Origin: Verrucomicrobiota bacterium
Lineage (GTDB): Bacteria > Verrucomicrobiota > Verrucomicrobiia > Limisphaerales > UBA1319
Length of the DNA stretch: 64,000 nucleotides
Direction: 5' to 3'
NCBI GenBank assembly: GCA_022709905.1
Contig: JAKLHY010000005.1
Location: 1 to 64,000, forward strand
Shown here: piece by piece, positions 38,122 to 46,574 of the stretch
How the letters are laid out: each line of letters starts with the position of its first letter
How positions within the stretch are numbered: position 1 is the stretch's first letter
Translations under genes and position numbers: made by a program
Notes under the pieces: model-generated
What the model was told of the DNA's origin: nothing
The model's database searches: none
Seen by the model: only the letters and a program-made list of their open reading frames with translations

Positions 38122-40131
38122 CTACGGGTCCAACGACAGCCCGAGCGTAAACGGCCCCGCGCTGTCGTACATTCCGTAAACGGCTATTTGATAGGTTACC
38201 CCGCTCTCCGCGTCAAAGCTCAGGGAATCTCCCTGATCGCTGGCCACCGGGGTCAGTCCGCCAACCGAGGATCCCGTGTGAACGGCCAACGCAACTTCGA
38301 AGCCGGCTTTGACGGACAGCGTCGCTTCCCCTGCGGCGGGAACCGTCCAGGCATACCAGACCGATCGGTTGGGATCCCCGTAATCCACAGGTTGCGGCTC
38401 CCCGGGTTCCCGCGTGGCCACCATGTTGTGACCGGCGACTTTCACGTTGGTGCCGATCAGCGAAATCCGGTTGGCAAACAGGTCGTTGGCCGGCGCAACG
38501 CCCGCCGAGAGCGTGATCTTGCCGGGCTCGTCGCTCCACCACTCGTTGAATTCAATTCCCACGGCGATCTGGAGCGGGATTCCCGCGGCCGCGTCGAACT
38601 CGCAATAAGTTTCGAAGCCGGAACGATTGGTCACAGCGGTCAGTGAAGTCACGGTGTCGCCCCTGTAAATGCCCAGGCTTGCGTCGAAATCGGTGCCGGC
38701 CAATGACACGCCATAGCGCCCGGCCGACGCGGGGGTGAATGTCCACCAGACGGAATTGCTACTCGTCAGCAGCGGTTCGCCCACTTCCTGGGTGGCATTG
38801 GTGTTTTGCCCGAGAACTGTCGTCGGCAGCGGAGGCAACACAGCCCGGTCGGCAAACAGATCGTTGCTCACATCCTGGGCCCGGTAAAACCGCGTCGAAC
38901 TCGTCAGGATATCGGGAGGGACAACGGCCATCCCGTTGCTGGCGCAGTAGACCCCCAAACGCGTCCAGGCCCGCAAATCCGATGACGCCTCGATCGCGTA
39001 GGTATGGCTGTTCAGGGCGCTCAAGCTCATAGATATTCTGCCGGCTGCCGGCCGCCCGATTTCCATGAAACGGGGAATCCCGTCAAAAATGGCCGCCATC
39101 AAGGTTTCCCAATCGGAAACCTTGATGCCCGTTATCAGATTCCCGAGGGTTGGATCCGGCAGAGTTCCCAGAACCATGCTGTTGCCATGAAACCGGGGCA
39201 TCATCCGACGAAATACCAGCGAGCCATCAAACAACTTTCCAAGATGAATTGCGTAATCCGGAAACAAAGAGATCGGAGTGGGACCCGAGAGCGATTTCTC
39301 CAAGTCCGATGCAATCTGAGCGGCAACAGGCGCCAGCATCTCGTAGTCGCCGCTGATGGCATAATGGTAATTGGTGCTGCGATTGGGCAGCTCGAGGGCG
39401 GCCTCGTTCAATTGACTCAGGAATGCCTCGAAGGCCTCGCGAGCCGGGGCGAGCTCCGACGGTTTCTGAAGCGTCAGCAACTGAGGATGCCGGACGAGAA
39501 ACTGCTCGACGTCCAGGCCGGTCCGCGCATAAACCGAGCGAAGTTCATCCAGGGGAGCATCGAGGTTCTGAGAAAACGCCAGGCGCCCCAGGAATTCGAC
39601 GAGGCTGCAACCGGCTTGCAGGATCCGAATATCGGCGAACGCAAAAGTCATGTTGGTTTCACCCGAAAACTCGTTGCTGGAGAGCGTGAGCAGGAAGTCC
39701 TTGCGGGTCACTTGGGCAAAGTTGCCGCGCGCGGCCTCGACTTGCGGCACAATGTTGGTTCGAAAGAAATCCATCAGCTCGACGGTCTGGATCCCGGGGG
39801 GAATAATGGGAATGTCATTGGTGTCTCGAGGCAGGCGGGCTGTCCAATTGAAAATGCTTCGATTGGTCGGGGAAAAGCCAAGGCGATCGAGCCACTGCTG
39901 AGCGGGCGGCTGGTAAGGAAGCACCAGGATCCGGCTGGCGCCCAAAAGGGCATTGGCGATGGGATGTGTCGGATTGGCCTGGACCGCCGCCGCAAACTTC
40001 TGATGGGCGCCCACCATGTCCTGCGCCGCTAACGCGGCTCTTCCCTCAACCAGGAGTTGATCCACCGTTTGCGAACCAAGGTTGATCGCAGCCAGAACAC
40101 ACCACGTGATCAGGAAAAGTCGTATTTTCAT
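38122..40131 (-). CDS. Exported repeat protein with C-terminal NDLFAN/PPC-like domains
   Basis: A protein of about 669 residues starting at 40131 (MKIRLFLITW) with a signal peptide. The N-terminal part begins with a TPR-like helical pair (LLVEGRAALAAQDMVGAHQKFAAAVQ) and a long uncharacterised region. A short segment around residue 380 (YAIEASSDLRAWTRLG) resembles the fibronectin-like modules common in Verrucomicrobia. Two C-terminal beta domains start with NDLFADRAVLPP and NDLFANRISLIG and share SVWW/SVWYAW and a DASLGIY/EVALAVH motif, as in bacterial pre-peptidase C-terminal-like domains. Function unknown. It is divergent from the DUF1080 gene at 40250. Confidence 0.75.
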   Translation of the reverse strand: MKIRLFLITWCVLAAINLGSQTVDQLLVEGRAALAAQDMVGAHQKFAAAVQANPTHPIANALLGASRILVLPYQPPAQQWLDRLGFSPTNRSIFNWTARLPRDTNDIPIIPPGIQTVELMDFFRTNIVPQVEAARGNFAQVTRKDFLLTLSSNEFSGETNMTFAFADIRILQAGCSLVEFLGRLAFSQNLDAPLDELRSVYARTGLDVEQFLVRHPQLLTLQKPSELAPAREAFEAFLSQLNEAALELPNRSTNYHYAISGDYEMLAPVAAQIASDLEKSLSGPTPISLFPDYAIHLGKLFDGSLVFRRMMPRFHGNSMVLGTLPDPTLGNLITGIKVSDWETLMAAIFDGIPRFMEIGRPAAGRISMSLSALNSHTYAIEASSDLRAWTRLGVYCASNGMAVVPPDILTSSTRFYRAQDVSNDLFADRAVLPPLPTTVLGQNTNATQEVGEPLLTSSNSVWWTFTPASAGRYGVSLAGTDFDASLGIYRGDTVTSLTAVTNRSGFETYCEFDAAAGIPLQIAVGIEFNEWWSDEPGKITLSAGVAPANDLFANRISLIGTNVKVAGHNMVATREPGEPQPVDYGDPNRSVWYAWTVPAAGEATLSVKAGFEVALAVHTGSSVGGLTPVASDQGDSLSFDAESGVTYQIAVYGMYDSAGPFTLGLSLDP

Positions 40132-40249
40132 GGAATTTACAGCTGAGTTACACAATGCCCGTCCTTATATTCGAAAACTTGGAAGGCACGCAACGCGAAA
40201 ACGACTTTCGGCTTGAGCCCAATGGACGATTCCCGGAGAATGGGAACTC

Positions 40250-41455
40250 ATGAAAAAAATGTTCCCTCCTTTGGCCCGGGCTCTGGCCATCGTTCTTCCC
40301 TTGGCGCTTGTATCTCCGCCCGCAATCGCCGCGGAAAAACCGTCCAATATTCTCCCGCCACAGGAGGTTGCCGACGGGTGGATTCAGTTGTTTGACGGTG
40401 AAACCCTGTTCGGTTGGGCGCCCCGGGGAGATGCCCGATGGGAAGTCCGGGAAGGCGCGATCCACTACGTCCCCGGGTCCGGCGGCGGATTTCTCTGCAC
40501 CACGACCGAGTTCGCCGATTTCAAATTGCACACGGAGTTCTGGATCGACGACCAGGCCAATAGCGGAATTTTCCTGCGGGGTCCCGCCCAGGGAGAACTT
40601 GCCTTGGGCAATGTCTACGAGGTTAACCTTTTTGATGCCCATGAAAAATGGCCAACCGGCAGCATTAATGAGGTCGCAAAGGCCCGAGCCGCTCAAAAAA
40701 CAGCCGGCCGATGGAACGATCTGGATATTACGGCCGAAGGCGATCATCTTCGGGTCACTCTGAACGGCGAGACCACTGTCGATGCCCGCGATTCCAAGTT
40801 GTCACGCGGGATCCTTGCGCTGCAAAACTACCAGGGCAAGGGCCACGTGCGATTCCGCAATCTTAAACTCAAACCCCTCGGGCTCACATCGATCTTCAAC
40901 GGCAAGGATCTCACCGGCTGGAAGGAAATCCCCGGCCGCAAATCCGTTTACTCGGTCACCCCGGAAGGCTGGCTCAACGTCAAAAATGGCAATGGCGATC
41001 TGCAGTCCGAAACCGAATACGGCGACTTTGTGTTTCAGCTCGAAATCATCTCGAACGGAACCCATCTCAACAGCGGTGTTTTCTTTCGCGCGATCCGCGG
41101 TGAATTCTGGAGCGGTTATGAAAGTCAGATCCGCAATCAATGGGAGGGCGATAACCGCGCCAAACCCGTGGATTACGGCACCGGCGGCCTCTACAACCGC
41201 CAGCCCGCCCGTCGTGTTGTCTCGAATGACCGCGAATGGTTCACTCAGACGATTGTGGCTCAGGGTCCCCATTTGGCCACCTGGGTCAACGGCGTTCAGG
41301 TCACCGATTTTACCGATACCCGGCCCCCGCAAAAAAGCGCGCGCCAGGGTTACCGCGCCGAGGCGGGGGTTCTGAGCCTCCAGGGCCACGATCCCACCAC
41401 CGATCTCTCATTTCGCAACTTGCGGATCGTCGAGTTGCCTCCGGCGAGGCCCTGA
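40250..41455 (+). CDS. Exported protein with two DUF1080 (3-keto-disaccharide hydrolase) domains
   Basis: A 401-residue protein with signal peptide (ALAIVLPLALVSPPAIAA). Domain 1 (about 40-205) starts WIQLFDGETLFGWAPRG and has ANSGIFLRGPAQGELALG and GRWNDLDITAEG. Domain 2 (about 210-398) starts TSIFNGKDLTGWKEIPG and has HLNSGVFFRAIRGEFWSG and an extended middle. Tandem DUF1080 pairs are known in Planctomycetes and Verrucomicrobia. A role in cleaving 3-keto-glycosides is inferred. It is followed after 54 bases by the BASS transporter and may head a plus-strand operon reaching to 48917. Confidence 0.87.
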   Translation: MKKMFPPLARALAIVLPLALVSPPAIAAEKPSNILPPQEVADGWIQLFDGETLFGWAPRGDARWEVREGAIHYVPGSGGGFLCTTTEFADFKLHTEFWIDDQANSGIFLRGPAQGELALGNVYEVNLFDAHEKWPTGSINEVAKARAAQKTAGRWNDLDITAEGDHLRVTLNGETTVDARDSKLSRGILALQNYQGKGHVRFRNLKLKPLGLTSIFNGKDLTGWKEIPGRKSVYSVTPEGWLNVKNGNGDLQSETEYGDFVFQLEIISNGTHLNSGVFFRAIRGEFWSGYESQIRNQWEGDNRAKPVDYGTGGLYNRQPARRVVSNDREWFTQTIVAQGPHLATWVNGVQVTDFTDTRPPQKSARQGYRAEAGVLSLQGHDPTTDLSFRNLRIVELPPARP

Positions 41456-41509
41456 AGGCTGTCTACACCCCACGAAAGCCCGAGAATCTTTTACCCCGCC
41501 TCTTGCCCC

Positions 41510-42727
41510 ATGGAAATGTTGCTCGTATTGGCGCTGGGATCCGCGGCATTGATCTTTACGCGCGTCCAGGTCCTCAAGAGTTACGCGTTCACGCTGTGGG
41601 TATTTGCCTGCGTGGCCGCTTCGATGGTTTATCCGTCGGCGTTCGGCACGTGGTTCGGATTCGACCTGAAGCACCTCATCGTCCCGCTGATCCAGATCAT
41701 CATGTTCGGAATGGGCACCACGCTGAGCGTGGCGGATTTCAGCCGGGTCTTGACGATGCCTTGGGCGGTGGTCGTCGGCATGGTGCTGCAATACACCGTG
41801 ATGCCCTTCGTTGGATTCGGACTGACCGTGCTCTTCGGTTTTGAACCGGAAATCGCAGCCGGCATGGTCTTGATCGGATCCGCTCCGGGCGGGGTCGCCT
41901 CCAACGTGATCAATTACCTGGCGCGATGCAACGTCGCCTTGTCCGTCACCATGACCGCATTTTCGACGTTGATCTCCCCGTTGATGACTCCGGCAATGAT
42001 GAAGCTGCTGGCGGGACAATACATCGAGATCAGTTACGGCAAAATGATGGTCGACATTTTTAACATGATCATCGTGCCGATTGTCGCGGGGCTGGTGGCG
42101 AATCGCATGCTCTACGGCGAATCGCCCGGCTGGAAGAAATCCCCTGTGGTGGCTGGCCTGATCGCCGGCAGCGTCCTGGCGGCTGTGGGAGTGAGTTGGA
42201 TCCCGGCCGGCTGGCTGGGCGGATTGCGGAGCGGTTTGATTGTGGGATTCGCCATGATCGGTGTCACCGCGCTGGCGAAACTGATCATGGACATTTGGAT
42301 TCGGGGCCCCAAGAATTGGATGGACCGCGCCTTGCCCGTGCTTTCCATGGCCGCCATCTGTTGGATCATCGCCATCATCACGGCGCGCTCGGGGGAAGAT
42401 CTCAAACGGGTGGGCGTCGCGCTGCTCGCGGCGTCGATGTTGCACAATGTGCTGGGCTATTTCCTGGGTTATTGGGGGGCACGCGCGTGCCGGCTGAGCG
42501 TGGTTGACGCTCGAACGGTGGCTGTCGAAGTCGGCATGCAAAACGGCGGCATGGCCTCGGGATTGGCCATGAACACGCTCCAAAGCGCGAAAGCCGCCCT
42601 GGCCCCCGCGGTCTTCGGCCCGTGGCAAAACGTCTCGGGCTCCATCCTGGCCACCTGGTGGCGAGGCCGCCCCGCCCCCGATTCAATACCGATTTCCCCC
42701 AAACCATCCCCAACTGATCCTCGCTGA
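41510..42727 (+). CDS. Bile acid:sodium symporter (BASS) family transporter
   Basis: A 405-residue membrane protein with about ten helices. The family signature is clear: IIMFGMGTTLSVADF in the first repeat, GSAPGGVASNVINYLARCNVALSVTMTAFSTLISPLMTP around the sodium site and EVGMQNGGMASGLA in the second repeat. Bacterial and plastid members carry organic acids such as 2-keto acids (ketopantoate, pyruvate) as well as bile acids. It sits directly before two enolase-superfamily genes and an RraA-like gene, which suggests uptake of an organic acid produced by them. Confidence 0.9.
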   Translation: MEMLLVLALGSAALIFTRVQVLKSYAFTLWVFACVAASMVYPSAFGTWFGFDLKHLIVPLIQIIMFGMGTTLSVADFSRVLTMPWAVVVGMVLQYTVMPFVGFGLTVLFGFEPEIAAGMVLIGSAPGGVASNVINYLARCNVALSVTMTAFSTLISPLMTPAMMKLLAGQYIEISYGKMMVDIFNMIIVPIVAGLVANRMLYGESPGWKKSPVVAGLIAGSVLAAVGVSWIPAGWLGGLRSGLIVGFAMIGVTALAKLIMDIWIRGPKNWMDRALPVLSMAAICWIIAIITARSGEDLKRVGVALLAASMLHNVLGYFLGYWGARACRLSVVDARTVAVEVGMQNGGMASGLAMNTLQSAKAALAPAVFGPWQNVSGSILATWWRGRPAPDSIPISPKPSPTDPR

Positions 42728-42733
42728 ACTCTC

Positions 42734-44158
42734 ATGAATAGACGCGAATTACTCAAATCCCTGGGGCTAGGAACCGCGGCCAGCGTGGCCGGTCTGCCCC
42801 AGTTCTCCTCCCTCGAAGCCGCTGAAGAAGTCCGCGGCCGGGTAAACACCAACTCCGAACCGTCCAAGCTGCGGATCACTGACCTGCGGCTGGTCCCCAT
42901 GATCGGGGAGATGCGAAGCCATGTGATCCGCCTGGAAACCAACCAGGGCCTGTGCGGCTACGGCGAGGTCCGCGATGCGGCCAGTTCGACCTACGCCCTC
43001 ATGCTGAAAAGCCGTGTCCTGGGCGAAAACCCCTGCCATGTGGACCGGATTTTCCGCAAGCTCAAGCAGTTTGGCGGACACGGCCGCCAGGCCGGCGGAG
43101 TCGTGGCCATCGAGATGGCGTGCTGGGACCTGGCCGGAAAAGCCTGGGGCGTGCCCTGCTGGCAGATGTTGGGCGGCAAGTTCCGCGATAAAATCCGGCT
43201 CTATGTCGACACTCCCACCCGCCGAAATCCCCAGGAAATGGGTCAGCGCCTCAAAGAACGCCGCGAACGCGGATTTTCATTTCTCAAAATGGATATCGGA
43301 CTGGGACTGCTGCGCGACGTGGAAGGCGCGCTGACGTATCCCCACGGACCAGCCTCGGATCTCTCCCGGCAATCCCGGGGTGGCTTCTCCCAAAATATCC
43401 GCCATCCCTTCACCGGCATCCGAATCACCGACAAAGGATTGGCCGCCCTCCAGACCTACGTCCGCCAGGTCCGCGATACCGTGGGCTGGGATATTCCCAT
43501 CGCCGCTGATCACTTCGGTCATATAGGCGTTGAAGATGCCATCAAATTGGCTCAGACCCTGGATCCGTTTAACCTCGCCTGGCTGGAAGACCTCATTCCC
43601 TGGGATTATCCCGACGATTACGTCCGCATTCGCGACGCCTGCAAAACTCCGCTGCTCACCGGCGAGGACATCTATCTCAAGGAAGGCTTCATGCCGTTGT
43701 TCGAGAAAAAAGCCATTGCCATCTGCCACCCGGATCTGGCCACGGCCGGCGGACTTCTTGAAACAAAGAAGATCGGCGACCTGGCTATGGAGCACGGCAT
43801 CAACATGGCCATGCACATGGCCGGTTCGCCAATCCTGTTGCTCGCCAGCGTGCACTGCGCGGCGGCAACCGAAAACTTTCTCGCTCTCGAATTCCATGAT
43901 GCTGACACCGCCTATTACGAGTCCCTTGTCGATGGCATCCCCAAGCCTTTTATGGATAAGGACGGCTTCATTCCGGTGCCGGACAGTCCGGGATTGGGTG
44001 TCACCCTGAACGAGGATGCCGTTAAAGACATGCTCCGCCGAAATGGCCGGGATCCCGAAAAACTCTATTTTCCACCCTCGAACGAATGGAATCAGGAACG
44101 GTCCCACGACCGGCTTTGGAGTCAGTATCCAAATATCAAGTCCGCGCCAAGCGCATAA
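42734..44158 (+). CDS. Tat-exported enolase-superfamily (mandelate racemase/MLE-like) enzyme
   Basis: A 474-residue protein starting with a twin-arginine signal (MNRRELLKSLGLGTAASVAG). The capping domain (about 45-165) precedes the barrel. Probable catalytic parts are K185-x-D187 on the second strand (FLKMDIG) where many relatives have KxK, metal ligands D259-H260 (AADHFG), E285-D286 (WLEDLIPW) and E311-D312 (TGEDIY), and HPD near 332-334. The family dehydrates or racemises carboxylate sugars; dehydration of an aldonic acid is the likeliest reaction. The BASS gene ends 6 bases before it. An exported location is unusual for this superfamily. Confidence 0.87.
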   Translation: MNRRELLKSLGLGTAASVAGLPQFSSLEAAEEVRGRVNTNSEPSKLRITDLRLVPMIGEMRSHVIRLETNQGLCGYGEVRDAASSTYALMLKSRVLGENPCHVDRIFRKLKQFGGHGRQAGGVVAIEMACWDLAGKAWGVPCWQMLGGKFRDKIRLYVDTPTRRNPQEMGQRLKERRERGFSFLKMDIGLGLLRDVEGALTYPHGPASDLSRQSRGGFSQNIRHPFTGIRITDKGLAALQTYVRQVRDTVGWDIPIAADHFGHIGVEDAIKLAQTLDPFNLAWLEDLIPWDYPDDYVRIRDACKTPLLTGEDIYLKEGFMPLFEKKAIAICHPDLATAGGLLETKKIGDLAMEHGINMAMHMAGSPILLLASVHCAAATENFLALEFHDADTAYYESLVDGIPKPFMDKDGFIPVPDSPGLGVTLNEDAVKDMLRRNGRDPEKLYFPPSNEWNQERSHDRLWSQYPNIKSAPSA

Positions 44159-44196
44159 ATCCGCATGATTCAACCCCTTCGCATTCACAAATCCCT

Positions 44197-45177
44197 ATGA
44201 AAGCACGCAAAATGAATTCCCCAATCGTTCTCCCTCGGCCCGTATCCAAAACGATCGGCATCGCCGCTCTCCTGCTGGCCTTGCTCTCAGGGCCTTGCCT
44301 GCTCCAGGGCCAAGTCGGCGTTTTCAGCAAGGAACATCTCGAGGAATACACCCCGGATTGGAAAGGCGAGCGTTTTCCCAATGGACGCCCCAAGGTCTCC
44401 GATGATCTCCTGAAACGGATGAAGGCGGTTTCCATCGAAGAAGCCTGGGCCGTGCTGCGCCGGCATGGATTCAACCAGCAATTCGAGGGCAATTGGGTTC
44501 TTGCGGGCCCCAAGGAACCCGCGCTCGTGGGACGCGTCGTCACCGCTTTTTTCTTTCCGACCCGCCCCGATGTGAATGAGGTGATCAAACGCAACGGGGA
44601 TAAGGCCGGCCGAGTGGGCGGGCAGAATTCGTGGGTGATCGATACCGTGGTCCAAGGCGACGTCATCGTTGTCGATCTGATGGGCAAAGTCATCGATGGC
44701 ACTTTCATGGGCGATAATCTCGCCAATTCCATTTGGGCCAAAAGCGGCGGCACGGGGGTGATCATCCACGGGGGCGCGCGCGACATTGAAGGCGTGGAAC
44801 AGATCCCCGATTTTCCAGTGTTCAACCGCGGATGGGACCCCTCGGCCATCGCCGATGTCATGCTGATGGGGATCAATGCGCCGATCCGGGTTGGGCGCGC
44901 GACCGTGATGCCGGGGGATGTGGTGCTGGCCAAAAAGGAAGGCGCCATTTTCATCCCTCCCCACCTCGCCCAGGAAGTCGTCGAGAGCTCCGAAATCATT
45001 CGGGTCCGGGATCAGTTCGGTCACCAGCGGTTGAGGGAAGGCAAATACACGCCCGGCCAGATTGATCGCAAATGGACGGATGATATCGAGAAGGATTTCA
45101 CCGAGTGGTTGAAAGCCCGGGGACAGGAACTCACCCCCTACCAGCGCGAAAAACTTCTGAAAGGCAGAACCTGGTAA
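44197..45177 (+). CDS. Sec-exported RraA-like (class II aldolase/HMG aldolase-type) protein
   Basis: A protein of about 326 residues starting at 44197 (MKARKMNSPIV), with a hydrophobic signal (IGIAALLLALLSGPCLLQG). The RraA fold covers about 85-255: FMGDNLANSIWAKSGGTGVIIHGGARDIEG contains the conserved G-D and arginine that bind pyruvyl groups and a divalent metal in 4-hydroxy-4-methyl-2-oxoglutarate aldolases of this family. The C-terminal extension (DDIEKDFTEWLKARGQEL) is helical. Being placed between two enolase-superfamily dehydratase-like genes, it may cleave 2-keto-3-deoxy acids to pyruvate and an aldehyde (inference). Other RraA proteins instead regulate RNase E, which an exported protein could not do. 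Confidence 0.82.
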   Translation: MKARKMNSPIVLPRPVSKTIGIAALLLALLSGPCLLQGQVGVFSKEHLEEYTPDWKGERFPNGRPKVSDDLLKRMKAVSIEEAWAVLRRHGFNQQFEGNWVLAGPKEPALVGRVVTAFFFPTRPDVNEVIKRNGDKAGRVGGQNSWVIDTVVQGDVIVVDLMGKVIDGTFMGDNLANSIWAKSGGTGVIIHGGARDIEGVEQIPDFPVFNRGWDPSAIADVMLMGINAPIRVGRATVMPGDVVLAKKEGAIFIPPHLAQEVVESSEIIRVRDQFGHQRLREGKYTPGQIDRKWTDDIEKDFTEWLKARGQELTPYQREKLLKGRTW

Positions 45178-45199
45178 TTCGAGCGGAAAGGATGGGACT

Positions 45200-46537
45200 A
45201 TGAATCGACGGGACATGTTGAAAAGCACAGGCTGGGGAACCGCCGCCGCTTTCCTGGGGTGGATGCCCGGTAAAAACAATGCCTTGGCCCAAACCATCGA
45301 CCAAGTCAACAAAGGCCAGCCCCCGCTCAAGATCACCCGGGTCCGGCCCATTCTCACCGCTCCGCAATCCAGGATCCGCCTGGTGGTTGTCAAAGTCGAA
45401 ACAAGCGAGCCGGGCTTGTACGGCCTCGGCTGCGCCACTTTCAACCAAAGGCCTTTGGCCGTCAAAACCGCGGTGGAAGAATACCTGGATCCCTTTTGCC
45501 GCGGACGCCACGCGGATCAAATCGAAGACCTCTGGCAAACGGCGTATACAAGTTCCTATTGGCGCAACGGCCCCGTCCTTAACAACGCGCTCTGCGGGCT
45601 GGACCAGGCCCTCTGGGATATCCTGGGCAAACGGGCCAACATGCCCGTCTATCAATTGCTCGGCGGCAAGTGCCGATTCGCCGTCGATTGCTATGCCCAT
45701 GCCAGCGGAAAAGACCTGAGCGCCCTCGAAGACAGCGTCCGGAAACACCGGGAAAACGGCTTCCGCCATATCCGCATCCAGGTCGGCGGCTATGGATCAC
45801 CCCACCTCTCCTCGAAGCCCGATCCTGAGGCCGAGGAGTTCGGCAAACCCGTCGAAAGCCATATGGATTCACGCCCCTATGTCTTGGCCACCCTCAAGAT
45901 GTTCGAGCGCATCCGCGACCGTTTCGGGGAAGAGATCGAACTGCTCCATGACATCCACGAACGCATCGAACCCATCGAAGCCATTCGCCTCTGCAAGGAA
46001 CTGGAGCGTTTTCGGCCGTTCTTTATCGAGGACCCCTTCGCCCCGGAGGCCATCGGCTACTTCCGAATGCTACGGCAACAATGCGGCGCGCCCATCGCCA
46101 TGGGCGAGTTGTTTAACAGCCCCCACGAATGGACGGGGCTCATCACCGAACGTTTGATCGATTTCATCCGGGTGCACATTTCTCAGATCGGCGGCTTCAC
46201 CGTGGCGCGCAAACTCGCCGCCCTGGCCGAGTGGTTCCAAGTCCGCACCGCCTGGCATGGTCCGGGAGACGTCTCGCCCGTGGGCCATGCCGCCAATGCC
46301 CACCTCGACCTCGCCGTTCATAACTTCGGCATCCAGGAAGCCGTCCAGTTCAACGAGGCCATCCGCGAAGTGTTCCCCGGCGCGCCGACCATCAAGAACG
46401 GTTACCTCCATGTCAACGAGGCCCCGGGTTGGGGCGTCGATCTGAACGAGGACTTGGCTAAAAAGTACCCGCTGCCCGACAATCCCGGGTATTGGCTGCC
46501 CACACGCCGACGAGATGGCACCGCCGTTCGTCCTTAG
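45200..46537 (+). CDS. Tat-exported RspA/mannonate-dehydratase-like enolase-superfamily enzyme
   Basis: A 445-residue protein with a twin-arginine signal (MNRRDMLKSTGWGTAAAF). Motifs match the RspA/ManD subgroup: ALWDILGKRANMPVYQLLGGK, HDIHERIEPIEA (D-x-H metal and acid/base), FIEDPFAPEA, GELFNSPHEW, HISQIGGFTVARK and AWHGPGDVSPVGHAANAHLDL. The family dehydrates mannonate or gluconate to 2-keto-3-deoxygluconate, although some members are inactive on both. A good ribosome site (AAAGGA, 7 bases before ATG) is present. It follows the RraA-like gene by 22 bases. Confidence 0.9.
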   Translation: MNRRDMLKSTGWGTAAAFLGWMPGKNNALAQTIDQVNKGQPPLKITRVRPILTAPQSRIRLVVVKVETSEPGLYGLGCATFNQRPLAVKTAVEEYLDPFCRGRHADQIEDLWQTAYTSSYWRNGPVLNNALCGLDQALWDILGKRANMPVYQLLGGKCRFAVDCYAHASGKDLSALEDSVRKHRENGFRHIRIQVGGYGSPHLSSKPDPEAEEFGKPVESHMDSRPYVLATLKMFERIRDRFGEEIELLHDIHERIEPIEAIRLCKELERFRPFFIEDPFAPEAIGYFRMLRQQCGAPIAMGELFNSPHEWTGLITERLIDFIRVHISQIGGFTVARKLAALAEWFQVRTAWHGPGDVSPVGHAANAHLDLAVHNFGIQEAVQFNEAIREVFPGAPTIKNGYLHVNEAPGWGVDLNEDLAKKYPLPDNPGYWLPTRRRDGTAVRP

Positions 46538-46574
46538 AAAGGTTGGCGGAATAACCGGCATTGTCTCTTGCACT

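Noticed and set aside
36988..38646. Plus-strand frames antisense to the nucleoside-hydrolase-like and repeat-protein genes
   Set aside because: The minus-strand genes have clear signal peptides and domains; the plus-strand frames have none.
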